Of a stretch of 64,000 bases of DNA, positions 40,121 to 47,930 are shown piece by piece (within the stretch, counting starts at the first letter, position 1; each line of letters opens with the position of its first letter). Source of the stretch: Aromatoleum anaerobium. Its GTDB lineage: Bacteria > Pseudomonadota > Gammaproteobacteria > Burkholderiales > Rhodocyclaceae. The DNA is taken from the NCBI RefSeq assembly GCF_012910705.2, contig NZ_WTVG02000039.1:310001-374000 (forward strand), in the 5' to 3' direction. Under the pieces are notes generated by a model. It was not told where the DNA came from. It made no database searches and saw only the letters and a list, made by a program, of their open reading frames with translations. The position numbers were made by a program, and so were the translations under genes.

Positions 40121-41100
40121 ACGCGCCGGACAAGCGCGCCGCATTCCTCGCCGAGCGGCAGACGGGGCTGGGTGGCTCTGACATCGGCGCCGTGCTCGGC
40201 CTGTCGAAATACCGCTCGCCGGTCGAGGTATGGATGGCGAAAACTGGCAGGGCCGCGGAGCAGGACGAAACCCTGCAGATGCGCTTCGGCACGTTCGCGG
40301 AGCAATTCGTCGCCGAGGAATACACCGCAGCGACGGGCCGGCGCGTGCAGCGGTTCAACCCGATGCTTCGGCACCCGGATTACCCGATGGTGATCGGCCA
40401 CGTCGACCGCCTCGTGATCCCAGACGGCGCGAAGGTGGCGTCGCATCGCAGCGAAATCCGCACCGATCGCCTGCTCGAATGCAAGACCGCGTCGGCCTTC
40501 GCTGCGAGCGATGCAAGTGAATGGGGCCCGGCCGGAACCGACCAGATCCCGACCGGCTATCTCGTCCAGGTGTCGATCTACAAGGCACTCACCGGCTGCC
40601 AGTTCTCGGACCTGGCCGTGCTGTTCGGCAACCAGGAACTGCGCGTCTATCACATGGCGCGCGACCGCGACCTTGAGGACGAACTGCTGCGCCGTGCCGC
40701 TGAATGGTGGCGCCAGCACGTCATCGCCGACGTCGCGCCGGAGCCGCAGAGCGAAGCCGATGTGCGCCTCCTCTACCCGCAGGACAACGAGCAGCAAATC
40801 GAGGCCGACGAGGAGATCGCGCGCGTCGTCGCCGAGCTCGCCGACCTGAAGGAGCGCATCAAGGTGCTCGAAGCCGACGAGCAGGCCGCACGCGACACGC
40901 TCACCGCGTTCATGCGCGACGCGGCGGTGCTCCGCTGGAACGGCTCGACGCTCTGCACCTACAAGACCGCGAGAGCGTCGAGCAAGACCGATTGGAAGTC
41001 GGCAGCGAAGGAGCTCGCCGAATACGTCCCGATCGCCGAGAAGCTGATCGAGAAGCACACCACAGAAACCGCCGGGTCGAGGAGGCTCGTTCTCAAATGA
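40117..41100 (+). CDS. YqaJ-like (lambda exonuclease family) recombinase nuclease
   Basis: 327 residues from the ATGA-coupled start at 40117. The YqaJ signature RQTGLGGSDIGAVLGLSKYR opens. IGHVDRLVI and LLECKTASAF supply the Asp/Glu/Lys of the PD-(D/E)XK core, and IPTGYLVQVSIYKALTGC supplies the Gln-Tyr motif. The C-terminus is a coiled coil. It resects double-stranded ends so that the RecT-like protein can anneal them. Confidence 0.9.
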   Translation: MNAPDKRAAFLAERQTGLGGSDIGAVLGLSKYRSPVEVWMAKTGRAAEQDETLQMRFGTFAEQFVAEEYTAATGRRVQRFNPMLRHPDYPMVIGHVDRLVIPDGAKVASHRSEIRTDRLLECKTASAFAASDASEWGPAGTDQIPTGYLVQVSIYKALTGCQFSDLAVLFGNQELRVYHMARDRDLEDELLRRAAEWWRQHVIADVAPEPQSEADVRLLYPQDNEQQIEADEEIARVVAELADLKERIKVLEADEQAARDTLTAFMRDAAVLRWNGSTLCTYKTARASSKTDWKSAAKELAEYVPIAEKLIEKHTTETAGSRRLVLK

Positions 41101-41717
41101 AAACGTGCAGCGTTACCGGGTGCGACGGGAAGCACAGATCGAAGGGGCTGTGCAACAAGCACTACCTCAAGCTCCGGAAATTTGGCTCCCCGGATGTCGG
41201 GGAGACCTATCACCCAAGGACGAATGGCGCTCCATGCGCCGTGGATGGATGCGGGGAGGCCGCAAGGGCAAAGGGGCTTTGCAACACGCACTACAAGCAC
41301 ATGAACGCGTACGGCGCCCCCACTGCCGGGACGTTCAGGGCTGAGAACGGCGCCGGGACGGTCATCTCCTCCGGCTATCGCTCGATCCACGTCAGTGGGC
41401 GTCGGGCGCTCGAACACGTCGCCATTGCAGAACGGGCGCTCGGAAAGCGATTGCCACGTACGGCCCGCGTGCATCACGTCGATGGCGACAGGCTCAACAA
41501 CGCCCCCACGAATCTCGTCATCTGCCCGAACGATGCGTACCACGCGCTGCTTCATCGGCGACAGGAGGCGATGGACGTGGCCGGCAATCCCAACTACCGG
41601 AAATGCCAATTTTGTAAGACGTGGGACTCCCCGGAGAACCTCCGTCTGGTGTCTCTCGGTGGGTATCACACGAAGTGCAAGAACGACTACCAATCCGCAA
41701 GAAGGAGTAAAGCATGA
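41097..41717 (+). CDS. HNH endonuclease with duplicated zinc ribbon, inserted in the recombination operon
   Basis: 206 residues. Two near-identical ribbons open it (CSVTGCDGKHRSKGLCNKHY and CAVDGCGEAARAKGLCNTHY). The nuclease core reads LEHVAIAERALGKRLP, then VHHVDGDRLNNAPTNL, and a last ribbon CQFCKTWDSPENL follows. It sits between YqaJ and RecT with 4-base overlaps at both ends, which is unusual for a selfish homing gene and implies precise insertion or adoption. Confidence 0.85.
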   Translation: MKTCSVTGCDGKHRSKGLCNKHYLKLRKFGSPDVGETYHPRTNGAPCAVDGCGEAARAKGLCNTHYKHMNAYGAPTAGTFRAENGAGTVISSGYRSIHVSGRRALEHVAIAERALGKRLPRTARVHHVDGDRLNNAPTNLVICPNDAYHALLHRRQEAMDVAGNPNYRKCQFCKTWDSPENLRLVSLGGYHTKCKNDYQSARRSKA

Positions 41718-42628
41718 ACAACGTCACCGCCTTGGCGGCACCGAAACAGAACTTCTCCCTGGCGCCGAAGGATCTCGACGAGGCCATGCGCTTCGCCGAC
41801 ATTCTCGCTTCGTCGAGCATCGTCCCGAAGGACTACCAGCGCAATCCGGGGAACGTCCTGGTGGCGATTCAGTGGGGGATGGAGCTCGGCCTGCAGCCGA
41901 TGCAGGCTATGCAGAACATCGCCGTCATCAACGGGCGTCCGTCCTTGTGGGGCGACGCGATGCTCGCGCTCGTGAAAGGTCATCACGCCTTCGAGTGGAT
42001 CAAGGAGGAAGTCACGGACGAAGGCACGACGTGCACCATCAAGCGCGCCGGGCAGCCTGAAGTCGTCTGGACCTTCACGAAAGAGGATGCCAAGCGCGCC
42101 GGCCTGCTCGGCAAGCAAGGCCCTTGGCAGCAATTCCCGAAACGCATGATGCAGATGCGCGCTCGCTCGTTCGCGCTCCGCGATGCGTTCCCGGATGCGC
42201 TCAAGGGCATCCACAGTGCCGAAGAAGTGCGCGACATGCCCCCCGAGCGCGACATGGGCGCCGCCGAAGTCATCGACACGCCCAAGCCCGCGAGCAAGAC
42301 CGACGCACTGAAGTCCCGGCTCGGCGCCGCAAAAAAGCCCGAAGCGCGCGCTGTCACGCTGGACGCCGTGCTCGACGAGATCGAGCAGGCCACCACCCCC
42401 GACGCCATGCACGCCGCTGCCGAGTCCGCCGGCAAGCTCGGCACCGACGCCGACAAGAGCGCCGCGCGAGAAGCGTACGGACGCCGTGTCGCGGCCCTCA
42501 AGGCGCAAGCCGAGCAGGCCGCATCCAGCACGACCGTCGATCCCGAGACCGGCGAAGTCACCGACGCGCAGGACGATTTCCTGAAGGACTACGACGCCGC
42601 CGACCAGTCCGACCCGGCCGGCGAATAA
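41714..42628 (+). CDS. recT: RecT-like single-strand annealing protein
   Basis: 304 residues. The family core reads MRFADILASSSIVPKDYQRN, LVAIQWGMELGLQPMQAMQN, and WGDAMLALVKGH, followed by KRMMQMRARSFALRDAFPDA. The C-terminal 100 residues are acidic and disordered. With the upstream exonuclease it forms a two-component recombination system of the Red/RecET type. An ATGA junction couples it to the HNH gene. Confidence 0.9.
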   Translation: MNNVTALAAPKQNFSLAPKDLDEAMRFADILASSSIVPKDYQRNPGNVLVAIQWGMELGLQPMQAMQNIAVINGRPSLWGDAMLALVKGHHAFEWIKEEVTDEGTTCTIKRAGQPEVVWTFTKEDAKRAGLLGKQGPWQQFPKRMMQMRARSFALRDAFPDALKGIHSAEEVRDMPPERDMGAAEVIDTPKPASKTDALKSRLGAAKKPEARAVTLDAVLDEIEQATTPDAMHAAAESAGKLGTDADKSAAREAYGRRVAALKAQAEQAASSTTVDPETGEVTDAQDDFLKDYDAADQSDPAGE

Positions 42629-42656
42629 GACCACAACCACCGGAGCCCACCGCACC

Positions 42657-43184
42657 ATGCAACTCGTATTCGAAGAACACACCGCCCGCCTCTCGTCCGT
42701 CAATCCGCGCGCCGAATGCCACGGCGAGGACAAGGCCCTCGGCGCCGACATCAAGCTCGAGATCAAGACGACCAACGACGTGCTGTCCGAGATCCACCCG
42801 TCGCTCAAGGGCTCGTTCTTCCGCAAGGACGACACCCAGGGCGAACTGATCCCCGAAGACCCGGGCCACATGCCGCTGCTGCGCTTCCCCGAGATCAAGA
42901 GTCCGGTCAAGTGGGACTGGGACAGCGTCGGCTACACGTTCCGCGTGCATATCGGCATATCCGGCATCCCCGACATCAACATCCCGGACTGCAAGGTCGG
43001 AAAACTGACGTTCGCCCCGATCAACGGCGGCAGCGTCTCGCTCGGCCTGCGCCTGCAGTGCAATCCGTCGCCGGAGCAGATGGGGCGCCTGTGCGAGCTG
43101 ATCCAGCAGGACATCACGATGACACTCACGCCGCCGGACGTGGAGCCGGACACCGACAGTGACGACGACGGGGGGATGTTCTGA
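42657..43184 (+). CDS. phage recombination-associated protein of unknown function
   Basis: 175 residues beginning MQLVFEEHTARLSSVNPRAE, beta-rich with an acidic tail (PDTDSDDDGGMF). An acidic C-terminus beside RecT is reminiscent of single-stranded-DNA-binding proteins, although the fold is not clearly an OB fold. It overlaps the next gene by one base. Confidence 0.65.
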   Translation: MQLVFEEHTARLSSVNPRAECHGEDKALGADIKLEIKTTNDVLSEIHPSLKGSFFRKDDTQGELIPEDPGHMPLLRFPEIKSPVKWDWDSVGYTFRVHIGISGIPDINIPDCKVGKLTFAPINGGSVSLGLRLQCNPSPEQMGRLCELIQQDITMTLTPPDVEPDTDSDDDGGMF

Positions 43185-44137
43185 TGGGCGCTGCAGACAA
43201 AATCATCACCGTGGAAGACGCCCTCGCCGCCTCCCACACCCTGCTCACGGTACGCGAGATCATGCGCGAGACCGGGCACGCCGAGCCGGTCGTGCGCGCC
43301 GAACTGCGTCGTCTGGCGAATCAGGGCCAGATCGAGCACATCCCCGGTCGCGGGCGGTACGACGGGCGGTATGGGCTGCTGCGGCCGATCGATCGTGTGG
43401 ATCAGGCGACGGCCGTCGATGATTGCTTGCCGGTCGGCGACAGCGAGGGCGGCGAGGCGGACGTCCATGCAATCCCGGCGCCGCAATACGACCCGGCTAC
43501 GGTTTCACTCAACCCTATTGAGCGGACCGCCGCACAGCAGAATCGCGCAGACGAGGCCGAGCAGCAGGTGGCGAGCCTGCTCAATGTCATCGCCGACATC
43601 CGCGCCGCGATCGGCGATGACGGGCGGATCATGCTCTACGAGCTTGCCAACGCCGTGCACAAGCGGTCGGAGATGGCCGAACTGGGACTCAGGGTGTCCG
43701 CCGATTTTGCCGAAACGACCACCGAACTCGATGCCATCCGCGCAGCGCTCGGCGTCGTCATCGGCGGCGACATCGACCCAAGCGACCTGACCGAGGTCGA
43801 GATCGCACAACGTGCCGCGCAGCTCATTACCGTCGAGCTGGCGAACGCCCGCGCCCTGAACGCGAAGCTCGAACACCTCCTCGGCTCCGAGCGCACCGCG
43901 AATGCGGCCCTGCGCGAGCAGCTCGACAACACCGTCAGCCCGGAGATCGGGAGCATCGCGCCGGCAGGCTACCTCGTCCGCGCGCCGAAGCGTCGACCGC
44001 GCGTACTGACGAAGCACGACAGCGCCCAAGCTGCCGCAATGGCTGCCGCATGCAACGGCTCAGGTCGTTGCGACGTGTATGCGCTCGTCCATGTCGGCAC
44101 AGCCAAGCGCGGCGCAGTGTGGAGGGCAGCGCAATGA
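43184..44137 (+). CDS. phage protein with winged-helix N-terminus
   Basis: 317 residues. The first 70 form a winged helix (TLLTVREIMRETGHAEPVVR, RRLANQGQIEHIPGRGRYD). A long coiled coil (ANARALNAKLEHLLGSERTA) precedes a C-terminal block (DSAQAAAMAAACNGSGRCDV then YALVHVGTAKRGAVWRAA) common in phage early proteins. A regulatory or DNA-associated role is likely but unspecified. Confidence 0.6.
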   Translation: MGAADKIITVEDALAASHTLLTVREIMRETGHAEPVVRAELRRLANQGQIEHIPGRGRYDGRYGLLRPIDRVDQATAVDDCLPVGDSEGGEADVHAIPAPQYDPATVSLNPIERTAAQQNRADEAEQQVASLLNVIADIRAAIGDDGRIMLYELANAVHKRSEMAELGLRVSADFAETTTELDAIRAALGVVIGGDIDPSDLTEVEIAQRAAQLITVELANARALNAKLEHLLGSERTANAALREQLDNTVSPEIGSIAPAGYLVRAPKRRPRVLTKHDSAQAAAMAAACNGSGRCDVYALVHVGTAKRGAVWRAAQ

Positions 44138-44451
44138 CGACCATCTCCATGCTGATGGGCCTCGCGCCGCTGCCGAAAAAAACCGTCTCCGGGACCCAGC
44201 ACGTACCCGAAGGCTCGCGCGCAGTGCGCTCCGGCGGCGCCCCGGCGGCGGTCCGTCAAACCGCTGCCGCGCGCCGCGAGGCCATCCTCGAAGCGCTGCG
44301 CGATGGGCCGATGACGGCCCTCGAACTCGCGGAAGAGACCGACGCGAGCAGCAGCATCATCGACGAAGACCTGAAGATCCTGCTCGCGGCCGAGAAGATC
44401 CAGAAGCGCAAGCACAAGGGCGAGAACCTGTATTGGATGCCGTCGCGATGA
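44134..44451 (+). CDS. winged-helix phage regulator
   Basis: 105 residues from an ATGA-coupled start. The last 60 residues (RREAILEALRDGPMTALELA, then SIIDEDLKILLAAEKIQKRK) make a classic winged helix. It may regulate the distal part of the operon. Confidence 0.6.
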   Translation: MTTISMLMGLAPLPKKTVSGTQHVPEGSRAVRSGGAPAAVRQTAAARREAILEALRDGPMTALELAEETDASSSIIDEDLKILLAAEKIQKRKHKGENLYWMPSR

Positions 44452-44615
44452 CGCGAAAAGAGCAAGCCCGCATAGCCCGGCTTGAGACCGAGAACGCACA
44501 TCTGCGCGAACAGATCGCCCGTTGCCTGGCCGTGTATCGCGAACAGCTTTATGAACTGGTGGATCTGCGCACGCAACTGGATCTGGTGCGCGCCGCGATT
44601 GGAGTAGAGCAATGA
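44448..44615 (+). CDS. small coiled-coil phage protein
   Basis: 55 residues from an ATGA-coupled start (MTRKEQARIARLETENAHLR). A leucine-zipper-like heptad runs through the whole protein. Function unknown. Confidence 0.55.
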   Translation: MTRKEQARIARLETENAHLREQIARCLAVYREQLYELVDLRTQLDLVRAAIGVEQ

Positions 44616-45094
44616 GCAACCTCACCATGCTGCGAGCCCGTCAGGCCATTGCCAAGCGTGCGCGCCTCGAAAACATCCAGCACAACCGCCACATGATCGG
44701 CCAATACGACGAGATCGAGATGACCGAACGCGCTGCGCTCTCTGCCTTCCGCGGCGGGTGGGCAACTGGCCAGCACTGGAACCATCTTGCCGAGTGCCGC
44801 AATGTGCTGATGTTCGGCGCGTGCCACAAGATCGCGGTCAGCGCCGTCAAGGCCGATCACGAAGCGGTGCGGGAGGTGACGCGCATTGCAATGGGCGCGC
44901 TGACAGCCATCCGCGACCGGGAGCAGAAGACCGGAAAGTTTGGCGCGAACTCGGGCGAGCTGAACGCGCTGCATGCGCTCGTCGAGACAAGCCGGGACTT
45001 CTGGACTCGGCAGCCGGCGACGCTGTTCAGCCAGTGCGTCGCGGCAGTGCGGAAGCAGGTCGTGCAGACGATCCAGCAGCGAGGTGCGGCATGA
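44612..45094 (+). CDS. phage protein of unknown function
   Basis: 160 residues, all-helical (MLRARQAIAKRARLENIQHN, HNRHMIGQYDEIEMTERAAL). Coupled on both sides. Proteins of this look occur in Burkholderia-type phage early operons. Function unknown. Confidence 0.6.
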   Translation: MSNLTMLRARQAIAKRARLENIQHNRHMIGQYDEIEMTERAALSAFRGGWATGQHWNHLAECRNVLMFGACHKIAVSAVKADHEAVREVTRIAMGALTAIRDREQKTGKFGANSGELNALHALVETSRDFWTRQPATLFSQCVAAVRKQVVQTIQQRGAA

Positions 45095-45270
45095 CCCGCA
45101 CCTCTCTCATCCACTGCGCCCGCGTCTATCTCGCGCAGTCGCGCCACTTCACCCGCCGGCATCGCGGCTTCAGCTTCACGCTGCTGGGCTGGGCCGGGAA
45201 TGCTCGGCGCAGGGCGATGGCGGAGAAGGCGGACCCGGTTCAAGTGGATCTTTTCGGAGCACAAGCATGA
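45091..45270 (+). CDS. small basic phage protein
   Basis: 59 residues from an ATGA-coupled start (MTRTSLIHCARVYLAQSRHF). Its C-terminal VDLFGAQA resembles the ADLFGGAA end of the next gene's product, a short linear motif of the type that binds the sliding clamp (QxDLF-like). That would fit a replication-linked role. Confidence 0.5.
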   Translation: MTRTSLIHCARVYLAQSRHFTRRHRGFSFTLLGWAGNARRRAMAEKADPVQVDLFGAQA

Positions 45271-45590
45271 CCACACCGATCAAGCTCTACCGGCCGTCCA
45301 GCGGCACCTCAGGCGCATCGTTCATCGCTGCATGGTGCGGCCACTGCAAGCGTGATCGTGTGACGAACGGCAGCGTCAGGGTCGATGATGCCAACGACGA
45401 CGATTACTGCCAGATCCTCGGCGCGACGTTCAGGTGCAACACCGACGATCCGGAGTATCCGCGCGAGTGGCGCTATGACGAGGACGACTACCCGGTGTGC
45501 ACGGCCTTCGAGCCGGCCGATGCGCCGGAAGGCCCGTCGTGCGCGGTGCGGGATGAGGTGACGGCTGATTTGTTCGGAGGTGCGGCGTGA
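45267..45590 (+). CDS. cysteine-rich phage protein with C-terminal clamp-like motif
   Basis: 107 residues: AAWCGHCKRD then a DDDYCQILGA block with further Cys residues, suggesting a zinc site, ending in TADLFGGAA. Overlaps both neighbours. Function unknown. Confidence 0.55.
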   Translation: MTTPIKLYRPSSGTSGASFIAAWCGHCKRDRVTNGSVRVDDANDDDYCQILGATFRCNTDDPEYPREWRYDEDDYPVCTAFEPADAPEGPSCAVRDEVTADLFGGAA

Positions 45591-45964
45591 CGAACATCAT
45601 CTATCGCATCCAAGACAGCGACGGCCGCGGTCCGTGGAAGCCCGGCTTCTCCCGCCTCTGGGTCGAAGACCGCGACGACCATGACCTGCTGATCCCGTGG
45701 TATCAGGAGTTCGGCCAAGTCCATCTGCGCGCCATCGTCGGCATGCACATCGGCTGCGGCTGCCGCTCCGAGGATCAGTTGCGAAGGTGGTTCACGCAAA
45801 CCGAGTACGCGCGCCTCGTCGAATACGGCTATCGGGCCGTGCGGATGCCGGTCGGGCGCATTCTGGCCGAGTCGAACATCCAGTGCGTGTTCGAGCGCGC
45901 GAAGCCGCTGCGCCGGGATGTGGTGCCGTTCGCGTTGTACGAGTGCGCGGAGGTGCGGCCGTGA
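45587..45964 (+). CDS. phage protein of unknown function
   Basis: 125 residues, MTNIIYRIQDSDGRGPWKPG at the start. The middle HIGCGCRSEDQLRRWFTQTE is recognisable in many small phage proteins. Overlaps neighbours by 4 bases. Function unknown. Confidence 0.6.
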   Translation: MTNIIYRIQDSDGRGPWKPGFSRLWVEDRDDHDLLIPWYQEFGQVHLRAIVGMHIGCGCRSEDQLRRWFTQTEYARLVEYGYRAVRMPVGRILAESNIQCVFERAKPLRRDVVPFALYECAEVRP

Positions 45965-46242
45965 CCATGATCGACACCGCCGACCACGTCCGGCACATTC
46001 CGACCGGCGAGGAGTGGGTGGTCGCCTGCGTCATCGGCGAGCGTCTGAGCTGGTGCGGCTGGCCGGAAGGCACGGCAGCGCTTTCCGACTGCGAACTCGT
46101 CAAGAAGGCAACGCCGGAGTATCGCGACGCGCTGCTCCTCAAGATGGCGAAGATAGTAGGCGCCGAAGATCACCGCGGGCGCTATGCCGTCGAGCGGATC
46201 GCATCCCTGTCGATGGGCGAATACCTGGAGGACACGAAGTGA
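45961..46242 (+). CDS. phage protein of unknown function
   Basis: 93 residues from a GTG at 45961 overlapping the previous stop, or 91 from the ATG at 45967 (MIDTADHVRHIPTGEEWVVA). It contains LSWCGWPEGTAALSDCELV, a pattern of small beta-barrel proteins in phage early regions. Function unknown. Confidence 0.6.
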   Translation: MTMIDTADHVRHIPTGEEWVVACVIGERLSWCGWPEGTAALSDCELVKKATPEYRDALLLKMAKIVGAEDHRGRYAVERIASLSMGEYLEDTK

Positions 46243-46424
46243 GAGTCGGACGCGACACCAAACGCCGCATCGAGGCGATCAAAGCCGAGAGCTACGAGGC
46301 CCGCCAGAAGCTCGTCACGCTCCTGGCGCGGCTCGAAGAGCACAGCGGGACGAAGCGCATCGCCCGCGGGCTGAAGGCTGCGATCGACAAGCTCGATTCG
46401 TGGCAGCGGACGCCGCATGTGTGA
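46239..46424 (+). CDS. small basic helical phage protein
   Basis: 61 residues from a GTG that overlaps the previous stop (reads MRVGRDTKRRIEAIKAESYE). All-helical and basic. It is the last gene of the tightly overlapping operon; the genes after it are separated by hairpins instead. Confidence 0.55.
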   Translation: MRVGRDTKRRIEAIKAESYEARQKLVTLLARLEEHSGTKRIARGLKAAIDKLDSWQRTPHV

Positions 46425-46427
46425 TGA

Positions 46428-46473
46428 GCATAACGTCTGAATTGAGGGGCGCGAAGCGTCCCGCTCGAATGAC
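46428..46473 (+). repeat. degenerate attC-like hairpin A
   Basis: GCATAAC (R''-like) at 46428, then a stem GGGGCGC-GAA-GCGTCCC flanked by ATTGAG / CTCGAAT with one unpaired G. This is the attC layout (simple sites, extrahelical base), but no GTTRRRY end is found, so it may be eroded. Confidence 0.4.
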
Positions 46474-46497
46474 GAGCTCGACGGATTGGAGATTGAA

Positions 46498-46740
46498 ATG
46501 ACGGAATACCACCGCTGGCTGCGAGCCGCCTACCTGTACTACATCGAGCCGGGCGAAGACACGGGGATGAGCGACGCGGAATGGGATTCGCTCTCCCGCA
46601 AATACCTCCGCGAACGCGACCAGATGACCGAACCGGAGCACGCACCGTTGCACAGGGATGAGTTCGATGGCGGCAGCCTGTTCTGGCTGCGCCGCGGCGA
46701 GTACCCGGCATGCGCTCTGTCACACAACGGACAGAGTTAA
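46498..46740 (+). CDS. DNA ligase LigA-related small protein
   Basis: 80 residues from an ATG at 46498 (after GGAGATTGAA). WLRAAYLYYIEPGEDTGMSD then AEWDSLSRKYLRERD resembles the start of NAD-dependent ligases (YY, SDAEYD). The catalytic Lys region is missing, so it is not an active ligase by itself. Its stop lies inside the attC-like element that follows. Confidence 0.5.
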   Translation: MTEYHRWLRAAYLYYIEPGEDTGMSDAEWDSLSRKYLRERDQMTEPEHAPLHRDEFDGGSLFWLRRGEYPACALSHNGQS

Positions 46741-46786
46741 GGCCGTTGGCCGTCAGGCCAGTCTGGCCTTGAACGCGGTGTTGGGC
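46724..46786 (+). repeat. attC-like recombination site B
   Basis: Stem GTTAAGGCC (46736..46744) with GGCCTTGAAC (46765..46774), giving one extrahelical G. Internal GGCCA/TGGCC arms. It ends in GTTGGGC (46780..46786), the consensus integrase cleavage core G/TTRRRY. Confidence 0.6.
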
Positions 46787-46811
46787 GGCAATGTGATTAC
46801 GAGGAAGAGAA

Positions 46812-47036
46812 ATGAAGATTTCGGAAATGATTGAATGCCTGGAACGGATCAAAAGCGAACACGGAGATCTTGAGGTTGAAACCTACAAGTTCGATGGAAG
46901 CCGCGTGGCGATGAACGCTCCAAAGATTGACTATCGCGCAATCCTTAAGGGGCGAGAACGCAGGCCGCAATTCGCATCGAGCTACTACGGAGATGACCGA
47001 AAGGAGCGCTTTGGTGAAAAGGTATGCCGGCTTTGA
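46812..47036 (+). CDS. cassette gene 1, small phage protein
   Basis: 74 residues from the ATG after GGAAGAGAA (MKISEMIECLERIKSEHGDL). The block YRAILKGRERRPQFASS followed by EKVCRL is familiar from small phage proteins. It sits alone between two attC-like sites, with a 25-base leader and its stop 1 base before the next site. Function unknown. Confidence 0.65.
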   Translation: MKISEMIECLERIKSEHGDLEVETYKFDGSRVAMNAPKIDYRAILKGRERRPQFASSYYGDDRKERFGEKVCRL

Positions 47037-47037
47037 C

Positions 47038-47107
47038 GCCCAACGCAAAAAGTGAGCCGACGAGCGCGGCATTGTCGCGCAAGGTCGGCTCGACTGACGA
47101 GTTGTGC
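47038..47107 (+). repeat. attC-like recombination site C
   Basis: GCCCAAC (47038..47044) opens and GTTGTGC (47101..47107) closes. Inside, GAGCCGAC pairs with GTCGGCTC and GCGCG with CGCGC. GCCCAAC is the exact complement of GTTGGGC, the start of the same cassette at 46780, as in excised integron cassettes. Confidence 0.7.
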
Positions 47108-47126
47108 CACACGGGGAGCAAGTGAG

Positions 47127-47645
47127 ATGGGTTTGAGCGGACACCAAAGCGCTGCGATGAAGAACGACGAATGGCTGACGCCGCCCGAGATCCTGCGGGC
47201 GCTCGGCACCTTTGACCTTGACCCGTGCGCGCCAGTGGTACGCCCCTGGGAGACGGCGGCAAACCACTACACGATGCTGGATGACGGCCTGAACAAGCCG
47301 TGGGCCGGGCGCGTGTGGTGCAACCCGCCATTCGGTCGCGAGGCCGTGAAGTGGCTGCGGCGGATGCGCGACCACGGGAACGGGGTGGCCTTGATTCCGG
47401 CGCGCACCGAGACGGCGATGTTCTACGAAACAGTGTGGGGAGCGGCAGACGGCGTGCTGTTCCTCAAAGGGCGCCCGCATTTCCACTACGTTTGCGGGCG
47501 GCGGGCGGATTTCAACAGCGGGGCACCCATTGCCCTGGTGGCCTACGGACGCGACAACCTGGAAGCGCTCAGGCAAAGCGGCCTCGGATTCGTGGTAGTG
47601 GGGCATAACGCAGAAATAACCGGCCGCGCCAGCGGTCCGGGTTGA
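47127..47645 (+). CDS. phage DNA N6-adenine methyltransferase (Dam family)
   Basis: 172 residues from the ATG at 47127 (MGLSGHQSAAMKNDEWLTPP). Family features are DEWLTPPEILRALGTFDLDP and the catalytic motif VWCNPPFGREA (NPPF). It would methylate adenines in phage DNA, possibly shielding it from host restriction. It occupies a cassette of its own; the attC-like site overlaps its last 14 codons. Confidence 0.88.
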   Translation: MGLSGHQSAAMKNDEWLTPPEILRALGTFDLDPCAPVVRPWETAANHYTMLDDGLNKPWAGRVWCNPPFGREAVKWLRRMRDHGNGVALIPARTETAMFYETVWGAADGVLFLKGRPHFHYVCGRRADFNSGAPIALVAYGRDNLEALRQSGLGFVVVGHNAEITGRASGPG

Positions 47646-47659
47646 TTGACGGGTTAGCC
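47603..47659 (+). repeat. attC-like recombination site D
   Basis: GCATAAC (47603..47609) opens and GTTAGCC (47653..47659) closes. AATAACCGG pairs with CCGGGTTGATT leaving extrahelical G residues, and CCGC pairs with GCGG around a GCCA loop. GCATAAC complements the cassette start GTTGTGC with one transition (wobble). Confidence 0.65.
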
Positions 47660-47701
47660 GGCTGCCCGCTACGAAGACCGGCGCAAAACTGAGGATTGAA
47701 A

Positions 47702-47929
47702 ATGGAAACTTTCGTGCAACCGAAGATCACCGGCTACCGGCAACTGAACGAAGCCGAAGCCGCCCTGATGAATGAGATCAAGGCGCGAGGCGTCGAGCTT
47801 GGCGAACTGGTGCAGAAGCTGCGTGGCACCGAAGGGCTGGACCAGCGATGGGTGAGCATTGGCGCGACCGACCTGCAAACCGGCCTGATGGCGCTGACTC
47901 GTGGCGTTGCACAACCGACGACGTTCTGA
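47702..47929 (+). CDS. Acb2/Tad1-like cyclic-nucleotide sponge (anti-CBASS type)
   Basis: 75 residues. KITGYRQLNEAEAALMNEIK, then DQRWVSIGATDLQTGLMALT and RGVAQP match the small helical hairpin domain of Acb2/Tad1 proteins, which bind cyclic oligonucleotides from CBASS or Thoeris defence. Length fits Acb2. The ligand is not deducible here. It is the first gene of a two-gene cassette. Confidence 0.75.
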   Translation: METFVQPKITGYRQLNEAEAALMNEIKARGVELGELVQKLRGTEGLDQRWVSIGATDLQTGLMALTRGVAQPTTF

Positions 47930-47930
47930 C

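Noticed and set aside
41395-42060. 221-codon plus-strand frame across the HNH/RecT boundary
   Set aside because: It lies in the wrong frame for both genes, which are supported by motifs and ATGA coupling.
46498-46740. Active DNA ligase
   Set aside because: The adenylation lysine motif and all later domains are absent.
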